DNA from: an uncultured Tenacibaculum sp.
GTDB taxonomy: Bacteria; Bacteroidota; Bacteroidia; Flavobacteriales; Flavobacteriaceae
Direction of reading: 5' to 3'
DNA: 64,000 nucleotides
Assembly (NCBI RefSeq): GCF_947495995.1
Contig: NZ_CANMAX010000006.1
Location: 124,001-188,000, forward strand
The notes beneath the pieces are model-generated. The model saw only the letters and a list, made by a program, of their open reading frames with translations. It made no database searches and was not told the origin of the DNA. Every line of letters begins with the position of its first letter. Positions within the stretch are counted from its first letter, which is position 1. This document shows positions 46,937 through 55,674 of this stretch, piece by piece. Both the position numbers and the translations under genes were made by a program.

Positions 46937-46978
46937 CAAATATAACACAATATTTACATTGTAGATGTTAGCTACACA
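46937..46978. promoter_or_regulatory. oxyR -7 box and OxyR-like operator in the oxyR-katG gap
   Basis: 46961-46975 reads GTAG-ATGTTAG-CTAC, a perfect 4-bp inverted repeat with 7-base centre that fits the OxyR half-site ATAGnTnnnAnCTAT except for the outer base of each arm; also a LysR T-N11-A type site. 46937-46944 on the minus strand is TATATTTG, the oxyR -7 box. The site can regulate both divergent genes. Confidence 0.6.
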
Positions 46979-47041
46979 AATATCGTTTTTATAAATAAAA
47001 ATGATCCTCTTACTTTGTAACCTCTAATTAATCGAATAAAT

Positions 47042-49303
47042 ATGAAACTACATTTTTTTACAGGAATGTTTCTTGCGCTTTTGGTGTCGTGTAACAACAC
47101 AGAAGTTAAAGAAGAAAAGCAAGAAGCCGGAAGTTGTCCCCTTGGTTTTGGTAAAACTCCATCAACAGGTTTAACCATTAAAGGAGAAGGAAAAACAACT
47201 AAAGATTGGTGGCGAAACAATTTAGACTTAACAGTCTTAAGACAAAATTCTTCATTATCAAATCCGTTAGGAGACTTTGATTATAAGAAAGAATTTGAAA
47301 GTTTAGATTACTTTGCTTTAAAAGAAGATATCGCTAAAACTTTAAAAGATTCTAAAGATTGGTGGCCGGCAGATTACGGTACATACGGTGGTTTATTTAT
47401 TCGTATGGCTTGGCATAGTGCTGGTACTTACAGAACTGGTGATGGAAGAGGTGGAACAAGAGAAGGTAGACAACGTTTTGCGCCACAAAACAGTTGGCCA
47501 GACAATGCTAACTTAGATAAAGCAAGAAGATTACTTTGGCCAGTAAAACAAAAATATGGTCAGAAAATTTCTTGGGCAGATTTAATGATTTTAGCAGGAA
47601 ACGTTGCTTTAGAAAAATCTGGATTTAGAACTATTGGTTTTGCTGGTGGTAGAGAAGATACTTGGGAACCACAAACAAACGTATACTTTGGTTCTGAAAC
47701 AGAATGGTTAGCTAATGACAAACGTTATAAAGACGGAGAATTAGAAAAACCTTTAGCTGCTGTACAAATGGGATTAATTTATGTGAATCCTGAAGGACCA
47801 AATGGTAATCCAGATCCGATTGCTTCTGCAAAAGATATTCGTGTTACTTTCGGAAGAATGGGAATGAATGATGAAGAAACTGTAGCTTTAATTGCTGGTG
47901 GACATACATTAGGTAAAACTCACGGACAAGCTGGTGGAGATCATTTAGCAGCATCACCAGAAGGTGCAGGAATTGAAGAACAAGGTTTAGGTTGGAAAAG
48001 TGATTATAAATCCGGAAAAGGTAAAGATGCAATTACATCTGGATTAGAAGTAATCTGGACGGTAACACCAGATAAATGGAGCCAAGGATATTTCAAAACA
48101 TTATTTGAAAACGAATGGGTATTATCTAAAAGTCCAGGTGGAGCACATCAGTTTGAAGCAAAGAATTCTGTAATTAAATTTCCAGATGCATTTGATAAAA
48201 CTAAATTCCACAACCCAACAATGTTAGTTACAGATGTTGCTTTAATTAAAGATCCTGCTTACGAAAAAATCTCTCGTCGTTTTTATGAAAACCCAAAAGA
48301 ATTTGATGAAGCTTTTGCTCGTGCTTGGTTTAAATTAACGCACAGAGACATGGGACCAAAATCAACATATTTAGGTCCGGAAATTCCAAAAGAAGATTTT
48401 GTTTGGCAAGATCCTATTTCAGCTGAAAACTCTTCAACAATTACCACTGCTGATCTTAACATTTTAAAATCTAAAATTGAAGCTTCTGGATTAACAACTG
48501 GAGAATTAGTTTCAACTGCTTGGGCTTCTGCTTCAACGTATAGAAATTCTGATAGACGTGGTGGTGCAAACGGAGCAAGAATTCGTTTAGAACCTCAAGT
48601 AAACTGGGAATCTAACAATCCTAAGCAACTGAAAAAAGTTTTAGCTGCTTATGAGAAAATTCAGGAAGATTTTAATAAAGGAAATAAAAAAGTTTCTATT
48701 GCAGATTTAATTGTGTTAGGTGGAAATGTAGCCATTGAAAATGCAGCAAAAAAAGCAGGAGTTACTATTAAAGTTCCTTTCTCTCCAGGAAGAGCTGACG
48801 CAACACAAAAGCAAACTAATGTTGAAGGAATGGCTGTTTTAGAACCAATGGCTGACGGATTTAGAAATTATCAGAAAACAGATTATACTTTATCTGCTGA
48901 ACAACTATTGGTAGACAAAGCTCAACTATTAACTTTATCTGCTCCAGAAATGACCGTTTTATTAGGAGGAATGAGAGCTTTAAATGCAAATTATAATGGT
49001 TCTAATATTGGAATTATGACCTCAACTCCTGGAACATTAACTAATGAATTCTTTGTAAATTTATTAAGAATGCAATACAAATGGGAAGCTACTTCAGATA
49101 AAAAAGATCTTTTCAATATTAAAGATAGAGCTACAAACGAAGTAAAGTGGACTGCCACTAGAGCTGATTTAATTTTCGGATCAAATTCAGAATTAAGAGC
49201 AATCTCTGAAGTTTATGCTAGTGAAGATGCAAAAGAGAAATTTGTAAAAGACTTTGTGAAAGCTTGGACTAAGGTTATGAACTTAGATCGATTTGATATC
49301 TAA
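47042..49303 (+). CDS. katG: Catalase-peroxidase KatG with lipoprotein signal
   Basis: 753-residue bifunctional haem enzyme removing hydrogen peroxide. Distal Trp124-His125 in [11 protein letters not shown], adduct Tyr247 in IYVNPEGPN and Met273 in [11 protein letters not shown] (Trp-Tyr-Met crosslink), proximal His288 in [10 protein letters not shown]; both the catalytic N-terminal and the inactive C-terminal peroxidase-like domains are complete. Unusually it begins with a signal [17 protein letters not shown], a lipobox with Cys17, so it is predicted to be a periplasmic or outer-membrane lipoprotein rather than cytosolic. Divergent from oxyR. Confidence 0.96.
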   Translation: MKLHFFTGMFLALLVSCNNTEVKEEKQEAGSCPLGFGKTPSTGLTIKGEGKTTKDWWRNNLDLTVLRQNSSLSNPLGDFDYKKEFESLDYFALKEDIAKTLKDSKDWWPADYGTYGGLFIRMAWHSAGTYRTGDGRGGTREGRQRFAPQNSWPDNANLDKARRLLWPVKQKYGQKISWADLMILAGNVALEKSGFRTIGFAGGREDTWEPQTNVYFGSETEWLANDKRYKDGELEKPLAAVQMGLIYVNPEGPNGNPDPIASAKDIRVTFGRMGMNDEETVALIAGGHTLGKTHGQAGGDHLAASPEGAGIEEQGLGWKSDYKSGKGKDAITSGLEVIWTVTPDKWSQGYFKTLFENEWVLSKSPGGAHQFEAKNSVIKFPDAFDKTKFHNPTMLVTDVALIKDPAYEKISRRFYENPKEFDEAFARAWFKLTHRDMGPKSTYLGPEIPKEDFVWQDPISAENSSTITTADLNILKSKIEASGLTTGELVSTAWASASTYRNSDRRGGANGARIRLEPQVNWESNNPKQLKKVLAAYEKIQEDFNKGNKKVSIADLIVLGGNVAIENAAKKAGVTIKVPFSPGRADATQKQTNVEGMAVLEPMADGFRNYQKTDYTLSAEQLLVDKAQLLTLSAPEMTVLLGGMRALNANYNGSNIGIMTSTPGTLTNEFFVNLLRMQYKWEATSDKKDLFNIKDRATNEVKWTATRADLIFGSNSELRAISEVYASEDAKEKFVKDFVKAWTKVMNLDRFDI

Positions 49304-49353
49304 TCATTGTGATAACAAATAATATAAATATCCATAATATGTAATAATAAGCT

Positions 49354-49464
49354 GACGTCAACCTGAATTGGTTTCAGGTTCTCATTATAAATTACTCTTT
49401 TCTAGAATTATGAGATTCCAGAAATACTGAAACAAGTTCAGCACAGGTAAATTCAGAATGACGT
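49354..49464. repeat. Palindromic extragenic repeat element (MITE-like)
   Basis: 111 bases between imperfect terminal inverted repeats: left TGACGTCAACCTGAATT and right AATTCAGAATGACGT match at 13 of 15 positions. Inside, GTTTCAG/CTGAAAC and TCTCAT/ATGAGA form a second nested pair. No coding potential. It fills most of the 308-base gap between katG and the GH47 gene; the remaining bases show nothing recognisable. Confidence 0.65.
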
Positions 49465-49611
49465 TAAAACAAATATCATGACCAAAATGGATATTTAAAA
49501 AACAATAATGTATCACATAAATTATTTTAACTAACTTGATAAGAATCTCATTTCATTTCATCTGTTTTTAATTTCCTAAATTCGTAGGAAACAACCAGAG
49601 AAATACTTCAA

Positions 49612-51048
49612 ATGAGATTCTTATTCTTTTTTAGCTTGCTATTATTTTTTTCTTGTAATACTTCATCAAAAACAGAGAAAAAAGAACTTAAAACTTCAGT
49701 TTCAAAAAAAGACACGATACAAAGTTATACTGCTGAAGAAATTAAATCAGAAACATTACGATCTTGGGAAGCTTATAAAAAATATGCTTGGGGTTACGAT
49801 GTGTTATTACCATTATCTAAATCAGGTTACAATTGGTACAAAGAATCTTTAGGAATTTCTCCTTTTGATGCCTATAGCACGCTTGCTGTAATGGGATTAA
49901 CGAAAGAAGCAAAAGAAATAGAAGAATACGCATTATCTAAAGACTGGAATCAGGATGTTTATGTTCAAGTTTTTGAAGTTAATATTCGAATCTTAGGCGG
50001 ATTATTAGCAATTTACGATCATACTCAAAATCCAAAAGTTTTAGAAAAAGCTATAGATTTTGCAGATCGATTATTACCTGCCTTTAACTCTCCTACGGGA
50101 ATGCCATATCATTCTGTAAATTTAAAAACAGGAAAAACATCAGGAAATCAAGGTGAAGGAAAAGGAAATGTAGTTAATGTTGCTCAAGCTGCTACATACC
50201 TTTTCGAATTTGGAATTTTAAGCTACTATGCTAAAGATCCTAAATATTATCAAGCTGCAAAAAAAGCTACTAAAGCAGTATTTAGTAGAAAATCTGAAAT
50301 TGGCCTCCCTGGTGATTTTATCGATGTTGAATCTGGAAAATGGACGAACAACTGGCATTATTTACAAGCTGGTGTAGATTCATATTATGAATACATGTTT
50401 AAGAGTAACTTTCTATTTCCTGATCCTGAAATCAAAGAAATTTGGGAATATAGTTTAGGGAAGATCAATGAATATTTAGCAGAAGATTATAACGGTAAAC
50501 GCTTTTATACTTGTGTAAATATGCATACTGGCGAAGTTGTAAAAAGATCGGTTTCACTTTACGATGCATTTTTTCCTGCAGTACAGGCATTACATGGTGA
50601 TCTTGAAAATGCTGAAAAAAATATGGGAACTTGGGATTGGATTTGGAATAAATATGGTTTACTTCCCACTCGATATTTATATGAAAAAGACGCTATTGAA
50701 TATGCAAATTCAGAATTGAATCCAGAAATTATTGAATCTGCTTATTATCTACATCAAATTACGGGTAAAGAAAAATATATCAATATGATTTACAAGTATT
50801 GGAATGACTTAAAATTATGTTGTCGAAACGACGTTGCTTTTCACTCCATAGAAAATGTGAGTACTATGGAGAAAAAAGATTATTTAGCAACGTTCTTTTA
50901 TGCAGAAACTTTAAAATATTTTTATGTAGCTGTTGCTGATAAAGATCAATTTGATTTTAATGATTATGTTTTCAATACAGAAGCACATCCGTTTAAAAGA
51001 AGTCATTTCGATCCTGAAAAAGCAAAAGAATATTTAGGTATTGAGTAA
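49612..51048 (+). CDS. GH47-family alpha-mannosidase lipoprotein
   Basis: 478 residues with lipoprotein signal MRFLFFFSLLLFFSC (Cys15) and an all-alpha barrel like class I alpha-1,2-mannosidases of family GH47. Matching blocks: RSWEAYKKYAWGYDVLLPLS, SPFDAYSTLAVMGL, VNIRILGGLLAIYDHT, ADRLLPAF, GMPYHSVNL, LPTRYLYE, NPEIIESAYYLHQITG and the diagnostic end FNTEAHPF (about residues 454-461) whose Thr binds Ca. Likely surface-exposed or periplasmic, trimming mannose from host or algal glycans. No SusC/SusD-like genes are nearby. Confidence 0.85.
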   Translation: MRFLFFFSLLLFFSCNTSSKTEKKELKTSVSKKDTIQSYTAEEIKSETLRSWEAYKKYAWGYDVLLPLSKSGYNWYKESLGISPFDAYSTLAVMGLTKEAKEIEEYALSKDWNQDVYVQVFEVNIRILGGLLAIYDHTQNPKVLEKAIDFADRLLPAFNSPTGMPYHSVNLKTGKTSGNQGEGKGNVVNVAQAATYLFEFGILSYYAKDPKYYQAAKKATKAVFSRKSEIGLPGDFIDVESGKWTNNWHYLQAGVDSYYEYMFKSNFLFPDPEIKEIWEYSLGKINEYLAEDYNGKRFYTCVNMHTGEVVKRSVSLYDAFFPAVQALHGDLENAEKNMGTWDWIWNKYGLLPTRYLYEKDAIEYANSELNPEIIESAYYLHQITGKEKYINMIYKYWNDLKLCCRNDVAFHSIENVSTMEKKDYLATFFYAETLKYFYVAVADKDQFDFNDYVFNTEAHPFKRSHFDPEKAKEYLGIE

Positions 51049-51103
51049 AATACTGATGTGTATTATAGTTTGGTTTGTTATTAATCCGTTTTCTCTTTTT
51101 TTC

Positions 51104-51559
51104 TTAGAAAATTCGAATTGCACTTAAATACGTCCAAACAATAAATAATAATTGTAAAGGAATTCTAAACCAAAGATAAGATAAACCATGACCGTCTAAT
51201 GTTCCTTTTTGGTAATTGATATTATGTATAGAAGCATAAATATTTGCTGGTAACATTAATATTAGAAAAACTATTAAAGTCCATCCACTAATTACTTTTA
51301 GTTTTGGAATAAGTAAACCAATTGCTAGAAGGATTTCAAAAAGTCCTGTTAGATAAACAAAATTTGTTTTAAATGGAATAAACTTTGGAATCATCATTGT
51401 CATTCCTTCAGTAAAAACGAAATGACCAATCGCTGTAAAACATAACATGATAGACATTGCTATTCGTGCTGACAGCATAAAATTGTAATTGTCTTTAAAA
51501 ATTTTCATTAAGAAAATTGTTATTACAAAACTTGATACAAGTATTATTAAAGGTTTCAT
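51104..51559 (-). CDS. DoxX-like membrane protein
   Basis: 151 residues with four predicted membrane helices (about 3-12, 33-52, 70-90, 95-148 in two parts). MLCFTAIGHFVFTEGMTMMIPKFIPF and YLTGLFEILLAIGLLIPKL match the DoxX-like family of small quinone/redox-related membrane proteins. Specific function unknown. It is transcribed toward lower coordinates after a Crp/Fnr regulator, 66 bases apart. Confidence 0.75.
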   Translation of the reverse strand: MKPLIILVSSFVITIFLMKIFKDNYNFMLSARIAMSIMLCFTAIGHFVFTEGMTMMIPKFIPFKTNFVYLTGLFEILLAIGLLIPKLKVISGWTLIVFLILMLPANIYASIHNINYQKGTLDGHGLSYLWFRIPLQLLFIVWTYLSAIRIF

Positions 51560-51625
51560 ATTTGCTTCTTTTTAAATTCATTTACAAAATTGATAAATGA
51601 TTTTAGAGCTAACAATGAATCCAAG

Positions 51626-52192
51626 TTAAGTAATTCGCTTACGTATTCTACTTAAAGCTTGAGGTGTAACACCAATATATGAAGCAATATACTTTAATGG
51701 AATTTGTTTTATCAAGTTTGGACGTTCTTGAAACAAGTTTAAATAACGTTCTTCAGCAGTTTCATTCAATAATGAAATTTCCCTTTTAGATTTAATTAAA
51801 AACATATTCTCAGCCATTGTTCTTCCGATAAAATTTCCGCTTTCAGTTTTTTCATATACTTCATGAAGATCTTTATACGATATCTTCCATAAAGCTGTAG
51901 GAGTTAATGTTTCTATTTGATAATTAGAAGGAAGTTGAGTTATAAATGAGTCGTAAGCAGTAACAAATTCATTCTCAAACACAAACCCAAAAGTCAAATC
52001 ATTCTCTTCTTGAGGAATATACAATCTCACTATACCTTTAGAAATAAACGACAAGTAATTTTCAACTCTACCTTTTTTAGTAAGAACTGTATTTTTTGTT
52101 AGTTTTTCTTTCTGAAGTTTAGATGAAAAGAAGTTCCAATCTGAACTATTCATTGGATAAATATCAGTAATAAACTTTTTTACTTCTTCCAT
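51626..52192 (-). CDS. Crp/Fnr-family transcriptional regulator
   Basis: 188 residues: cyclic-nucleotide-binding-like beta roll (residues 15-120; VLTKKGRVENYLSFISKGIVRLY) and a short C-terminal helix-turn-helix (KYIASYIGVTPQALSRIRKRI). No Fnr cysteine cluster is seen, so it is of the effector-unknown class common in Bacteroidota. Divergent from the DUF4386 gene and probably controlling its neighbours; a second paralogue lies at 53941-54525. Confidence 0.85.
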   Translation of the reverse strand: MEEVKKFITDIYPMNSSDWNFFSSKLQKEKLTKNTVLTKKGRVENYLSFISKGIVRLYIPQEENDLTFGFVFENEFVTAYDSFITQLPSNYQIETLTPTALWKISYKDLHEVYEKTESGNFIGRTMAENMFLIKSKREISLLNETAEERYLNLFQERPNLIKQIPLKYIASYIGVTPQALSRIRKRIT

Positions 52193-52294
52193 AATATTAC
52201 ATCTTTCGATATGATTTTATAAGATCATCTTTTAACTAAAGTTAGTAAAAAATCATCCATTTCTTAACCGAAGTCAATTTATAACTTTTTAAAT

Positions 52295-52309
52295 CACAAT
52301 AATTTTGTG
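52295..52309 (+). promoter_or_regulatory. -7 box with overlapping inverted repeat
   Basis: CACAA-TAATT-TTGTG (52295-52309) overlaps TAATTTTG (52300-52307), an exact TAnnTTTG -7 match, 22 bases before the DUF4386 ATG. The -33 element is poor, so activation or repression through the palindrome is plausible. Confidence 0.4.
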
Positions 52310-52329
52310 TTGATTTTAAACACAATACA

Positions 52330-53007
52330 ATGAAAACATTCTTGAAAATTTCTGGGATAGCTTATGTATTCATTTTTATTTCTGGCTTTTATGCAAATTT
52401 TATAATTCTTGAAACTTTAATTGATTCAAATAAAAGTTCTGAAACAATAGGAAACATCATTAATAATACTGACAAATTTAAAAACGGGTTAATCGCGTTT
52501 CTAATCATGATCGTTTCAGATATTCTTTTAGTTTGGTCGTTATTTAAAGTTACCAAATCAATTCATAAAACATTATCACATATTGCTTCAATTTTTAGAG
52601 GCCTTCATGCTGTATTCTTTATTGTTGCTTTATTTCAATTATCTAAGATTTATAACCTAACCTATAACACTACATATTCTATACAGTTAGAAATCAAAGT
52701 ATTTGACTTGTTGTTATGGTTTGATAAATTATGGACTATCGGTTTATTATTTTTTGCTGTTCACTTGCTTTTATTAAGTTATTTAATACTTAAATCTAGT
52801 TACACATCAAAATTTATTGGCTACTTTCTAATTGTAGCTGCTGTTGGATATTTCATTGATTGCTTTTCAAAACTATACTTTACTAATTATAGTGATTACA
52901 AACTCTATTTTGAAACTATGGTAGTTTTTACAGCAATAATTGGTGAACTCTCTTTTACATTATGGCTAATTTTTAAAGGATTTTCTAAGAAAACTTTTAG
53001 ACTATGA
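52330..53007 (+). CDS. DUF4386 multi-pass membrane protein
   Basis: 225 residues with about six membrane segments; FLKISGIAYVFIFISGFYANFIILETLI at the N-terminus, IMIVSDILLVWSLFKV and FRGLHAVFFIVAL are typical of the DUF4386 family. Function unknown. Divergent from a Crp/Fnr gene; the ATG of the next gene overlaps its stop by 4 bases. Confidence 0.82.
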   Translation: MKTFLKISGIAYVFIFISGFYANFIILETLIDSNKSSETIGNIINNTDKFKNGLIAFLIMIVSDILLVWSLFKVTKSIHKTLSHIASIFRGLHAVFFIVALFQLSKIYNLTYNTTYSIQLEIKVFDLLLWFDKLWTIGLLFFAVHLLLLSYLILKSSYTSKFIGYFLIVAAVGYFIDCFSKLYFTNYSDYKLYFETMVVFTAIIGELSFTLWLIFKGFSKKTFRL

Positions 53008-53450
53008 TTTCTTTAAAAAATTATGTAGAAAAACGAAATGGAGTTCCACTTGGACATTCAAAATCGTTAAGCAATATGTTGAAGAATTCTTTAGGCGCAA
53101 CATCTTTTGACCTCTTATGGAAACACTGGAATCCTATATGGAATTATTACCTTAATCGATATGTATTTGAACCTCTAAAAACTATTTGTAATTACTATGT
53201 AGCAATTGTATTAACTTTTGCGGTTTCAGGATTTCTACACGATTTGGCTGGTTTATTCATCAATAAAAAACTATCCTTTTTTTTAACTACTTGGTTTATA
53301 ATCATGGGAAGTATAGTTGCTGTTTTTAAAAGATATCAACTTGTATATACAACACACAGAAAAGCTTTAAACTACTGCTATAACTTACTATGTATTATTG
53401 TAAGCTTTTTTATAGCCAAGTGCTTATTAAACCAAATTCATCTTTATTAA
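53004..53450 (+). CDS. Short MBOAT-like membrane protein
   Basis: 148 residues. KHWNPIWNYYLNRYVFEPL and the conserved His in FAVSGFLHDLAGLF resemble the C-terminal core of membrane-bound O-acyltransferases, but only about one third of a normal MBOAT length is present, with three to four membrane helices. It may be a truncated remnant or a minimal form that works with the DUF4386 protein, whose gene overlaps by 4 bases. Confidence 0.6.
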   Translation: MISLKNYVEKRNGVPLGHSKSLSNMLKNSLGATSFDLLWKHWNPIWNYYLNRYVFEPLKTICNYYVAIVLTFAVSGFLHDLAGLFINKKLSFFLTTWFIIMGSIVAVFKRYQLVYTTHRKALNYCYNLLCIIVSFFIAKCLLNQIHLY

Positions 53451-53469
53451 ATTTTAATTCTAATCAATT

Positions 53470-53937
53470 ATGCAATCTCTTACTAAAATATTCATATTTA
53501 TTGTATTTAACCTTTTCACAATACACCAAACTAAAGCGCAAAATGTAACTAATCCTCATAAAGATTCATTAGAAATAATGGTTAAGAAATATTATGACTT
53601 AAATCTTAAAACCTTTCAGAAAGGTTCTACAATACAGGACATTGATAAAATCTTTGAACTCTTTACAGATGATTTCACATATGTACATCCGAATTATGGC
53701 GGAATTTATTCTAGAAAAGATTTATATAATGGTTATGTTAGAAATCAAAAAAGCGGACAATATAATGGCGAGATTGTAGCTATTAAAATAGAAAATAAAA
53801 TCATTGGTTTAAATGTTGTCGCAATTGAAAGAAAGTACATCATAAAAAATGAAGAAGGTGTTGAAACTGGAGAACTACAAGTAACTCTTTTTGAGTTTAA
53901 GCAAGGAAAAATTTCAAAAATATTTGAATATTGGTAA
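53470..53937 (+). CDS. Secreted SnoaL/NTF2-like protein
   Basis: 155 residues with a signal peptide (MQSLTKIFIFIVFNLFTIHQTKAQ) and a cone-shaped alpha+beta NTF2-like fold: YYDLNLKTFQKGSTIQD, IFELFTDDFTYVHPNYGGIYSRKDLYNGY and ELQVTLFEFKQGKISKIFEYW. Predicted periplasmic; ligand or reaction unknown. It is in line with the two preceding membrane-protein genes. Confidence 0.75.
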   Translation: MQSLTKIFIFIVFNLFTIHQTKAQNVTNPHKDSLEIMVKKYYDLNLKTFQKGSTIQDIDKIFELFTDDFTYVHPNYGGIYSRKDLYNGYVRNQKSGQYNGEIVAIKIENKIIGLNVVAIERKYIIKNEEGVETGELQVTLFEFKQGKISKIFEYW

Positions 53938-53940
53938 TAG

Positions 53941-54525
53941 TTATTTTGATGTATTATTCATGATTCTTTTTCTAATTCTACTTAAAGATTCGGGTTTTAC
54001 TCCAATATAACTAGCTAAATAATATAAAGGAACTCTATTTATTAATTTTGGTTTCTCTTTTAGTAGCGATAAATAACGTTGCTCCGGTGATGATATTAAA
54101 TAGGATGCTAGAGAATCATCTTGTTTACCTAATTCTTCTTCAACTGAAGTTCTACACAAAGTTTCATATTGAGGTACTTTTTTAATAAGTTCTAGCTCTT
54201 TTTCTTTATTTAGAACAGCAAGTTTACAATCTTCAATACATTCAAGATAATGTTTAGCAGGCGTCTTTTGATGTAAACTTGTAAATGAAGCTATAGAACT
54301 TCCTTCCTCATAAAAATTGGTTGTAACTTCATTACCATCAATAATATAATATTTACGAACTAGTCCAGATAAATTTTGATACGATTCTTTAGAAATTTGA
54401 CCTTCTTTTAATAAAATTGTTCCCTTTCCAAAGTTTTTAATAGGAATACAATCTTCAACTATTTTAGCTTGTTCATCTGAAATTTCAATTACTTCTCTAA
54501 TAAGTTGTACTACTTCACTAAACAT
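53941..54525 (-). CDS. Crp/Fnr-family transcriptional regulator (second)
   Basis: 194 residues with the same layout as the 51626-52192 protein: beta-roll effector domain (KGTILLKEGQISKESYQNLSGLVRKYYI) and terminal helix-turn-helix (LYYLASYIGVKPESLSRIRKRI). The recognition helices of the two regulators are nearly the same, so overlapping targets are likely. Converges on the NTF2-like gene with 3 bases between stops. Confidence 0.84.
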   Translation of the reverse strand: MFSEVVQLIREVIEISDEQAKIVEDCIPIKNFGKGTILLKEGQISKESYQNLSGLVRKYYIIDGNEVTTNFYEEGSSIASFTSLHQKTPAKHYLECIEDCKLAVLNKEKELELIKKVPQYETLCRTSVEEELGKQDDSLASYLISSPEQRYLSLLKEKPKLINRVPLYYLASYIGVKPESLSRIRKRIMNNTSK

Positions 54526-54644
54526 TATTCATTAATCTAAATATTTTCAATTATGATATGATCAAATTCTTAAAAACTTAAAATGTAGCGTTTTTTACTG
54601 ATCTTTTCCTTTTTACAATAGTATTTAAAGGTACTAACTTTTTA

Positions 54645-55193
54645 TTATACCTGTAATTGTTTTAAAAATCGATGTTCTTTAACAATTCCTTTAATTATAA
54701 TAACTATTACAACAGCAAGAGAAAGAATACCAGAAATTAAAATGTAATTATAAAAAGCACTAGAAAATTTTTGCTTAAAATATGGTAGTAATAAATAAAA
54801 ACCGAATATATAAACTGCAACACAAATAGGCGTAACAATATAGTTTACTAACAATCTCGTTTTATAATATTTTTTCAAGTAAGCATAATATAATTTTTGT
54901 GGCATTGAAATCAGTTGTTTTTCTTTACGATACAACGAGAAAAACTCTAAAAGAATTCGAAATGTAAGACTACCTATCATTAAAATTAAACCTAAGTTGA
55001 AAGTATTCCATTGATGAAACGCATAATAAAAAGCGTATACAATTAATACTATAACAGTTAAAGACATTATTGTAATATTAATGTATTGTCCGTTACGTTG
55101 TTTTTTAGCTTTTGCAATTATATTTTGAGGAGTAATATTCGAACTATGATCAGTTTGAATCTCCCATAATTTATCTAAGTTATCATTTTCCAT
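54645..55193 (-). CDS. Four-helix membrane protein, candidate anti-sigma factor
   Basis: 182 residues: a soluble N-terminus of about 38 residues (DNLDKLWEIQ) followed by four membrane helices and a basic tail (EHRFLKQLQV). It starts inside the end of the ECF sigma factor gene (11-base overlap), the usual place of a membrane anti-sigma factor, but it does not show a classic zinc anti-sigma motif, so the role is inferred from position only. Confidence 0.6.
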   Translation of the reverse strand: MENDNLDKLWEIQTDHSSNITPQNIIAKAKKQRNGQYINITIMSLTVIVLIVYAFYYAFHQWNTFNLGLILMIGSLTFRILLEFFSLYRKEKQLISMPQKLYYAYLKKYYKTRLLVNYIVTPICVAVYIFGFYLLLPYFKQKFSSAFYNYILISGILSLAVVIVIIIKGIVKEHRFLKQLQV

Positions 55194-55674
55194 TTTTGAT
55201 ACATTTTAAAAGTGATTTTCGAATACGGCTTAAACGTGTTCGCAATGTTCCGTGAGCTAAACCTACAGTTTCAGCAATTGTAGCTTGCGGTATATTTTCG
55301 AGTTCTAACAATATTAGTGCTCTATTTTGTTCATTGAGTTTATCAATACAATGATACATTTGCTTAATATTTTTTTCAGTTTTATTAGTGTTATCATCGT
55401 TGGTTTGATCAGATAATACGTTTTCATTTATAGGAATATTTTTATTGATTTTACGTAAATCTCCTAAACATACATTAACTGCAATGCGATATATCCAAGT
55501 ATCAATAGAAGATTTACCTTTAAATGTTTTTCTATGTTTCCAAACCTTTATAAAAGTTTCTTGTAACCACTCGTTGGCAAGTTCATTATTACCTGAAGCA
55601 TAGCCCAAGCATAACCGATGTACTTTCGGAGCGAATTCATTATAGGTTTTGGTAAACTCTTGTTCTGTATTCAT
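55183..55674 (-). CDS. ECF-type RNA polymerase sigma factor
   Basis: 163 residues with sigma region 2 (NEWLQETFIKVWKHRKTF, IDTWIYRIAVNVCLGDLRK) and region 4 helix-turn-helix (NIPQATIAETVGLAHGTLRTRLSRIRKSL). It starts 1 base after the alpha/beta hydrolase stop and is followed by the membrane protein gene. Confidence 0.9.
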   Translation of the reverse strand: MNTEQEFTKTYNEFAPKVHRLCLGYASGNNELANEWLQETFIKVWKHRKTFKGKSSIDTWIYRIAVNVCLGDLRKINKNIPINENVLSDQTNDDNTNKTEKNIKQMYHCIDKLNEQNRALILLELENIPQATIAETVGLAHGTLRTRLSRIRKSLLKCIKNGK

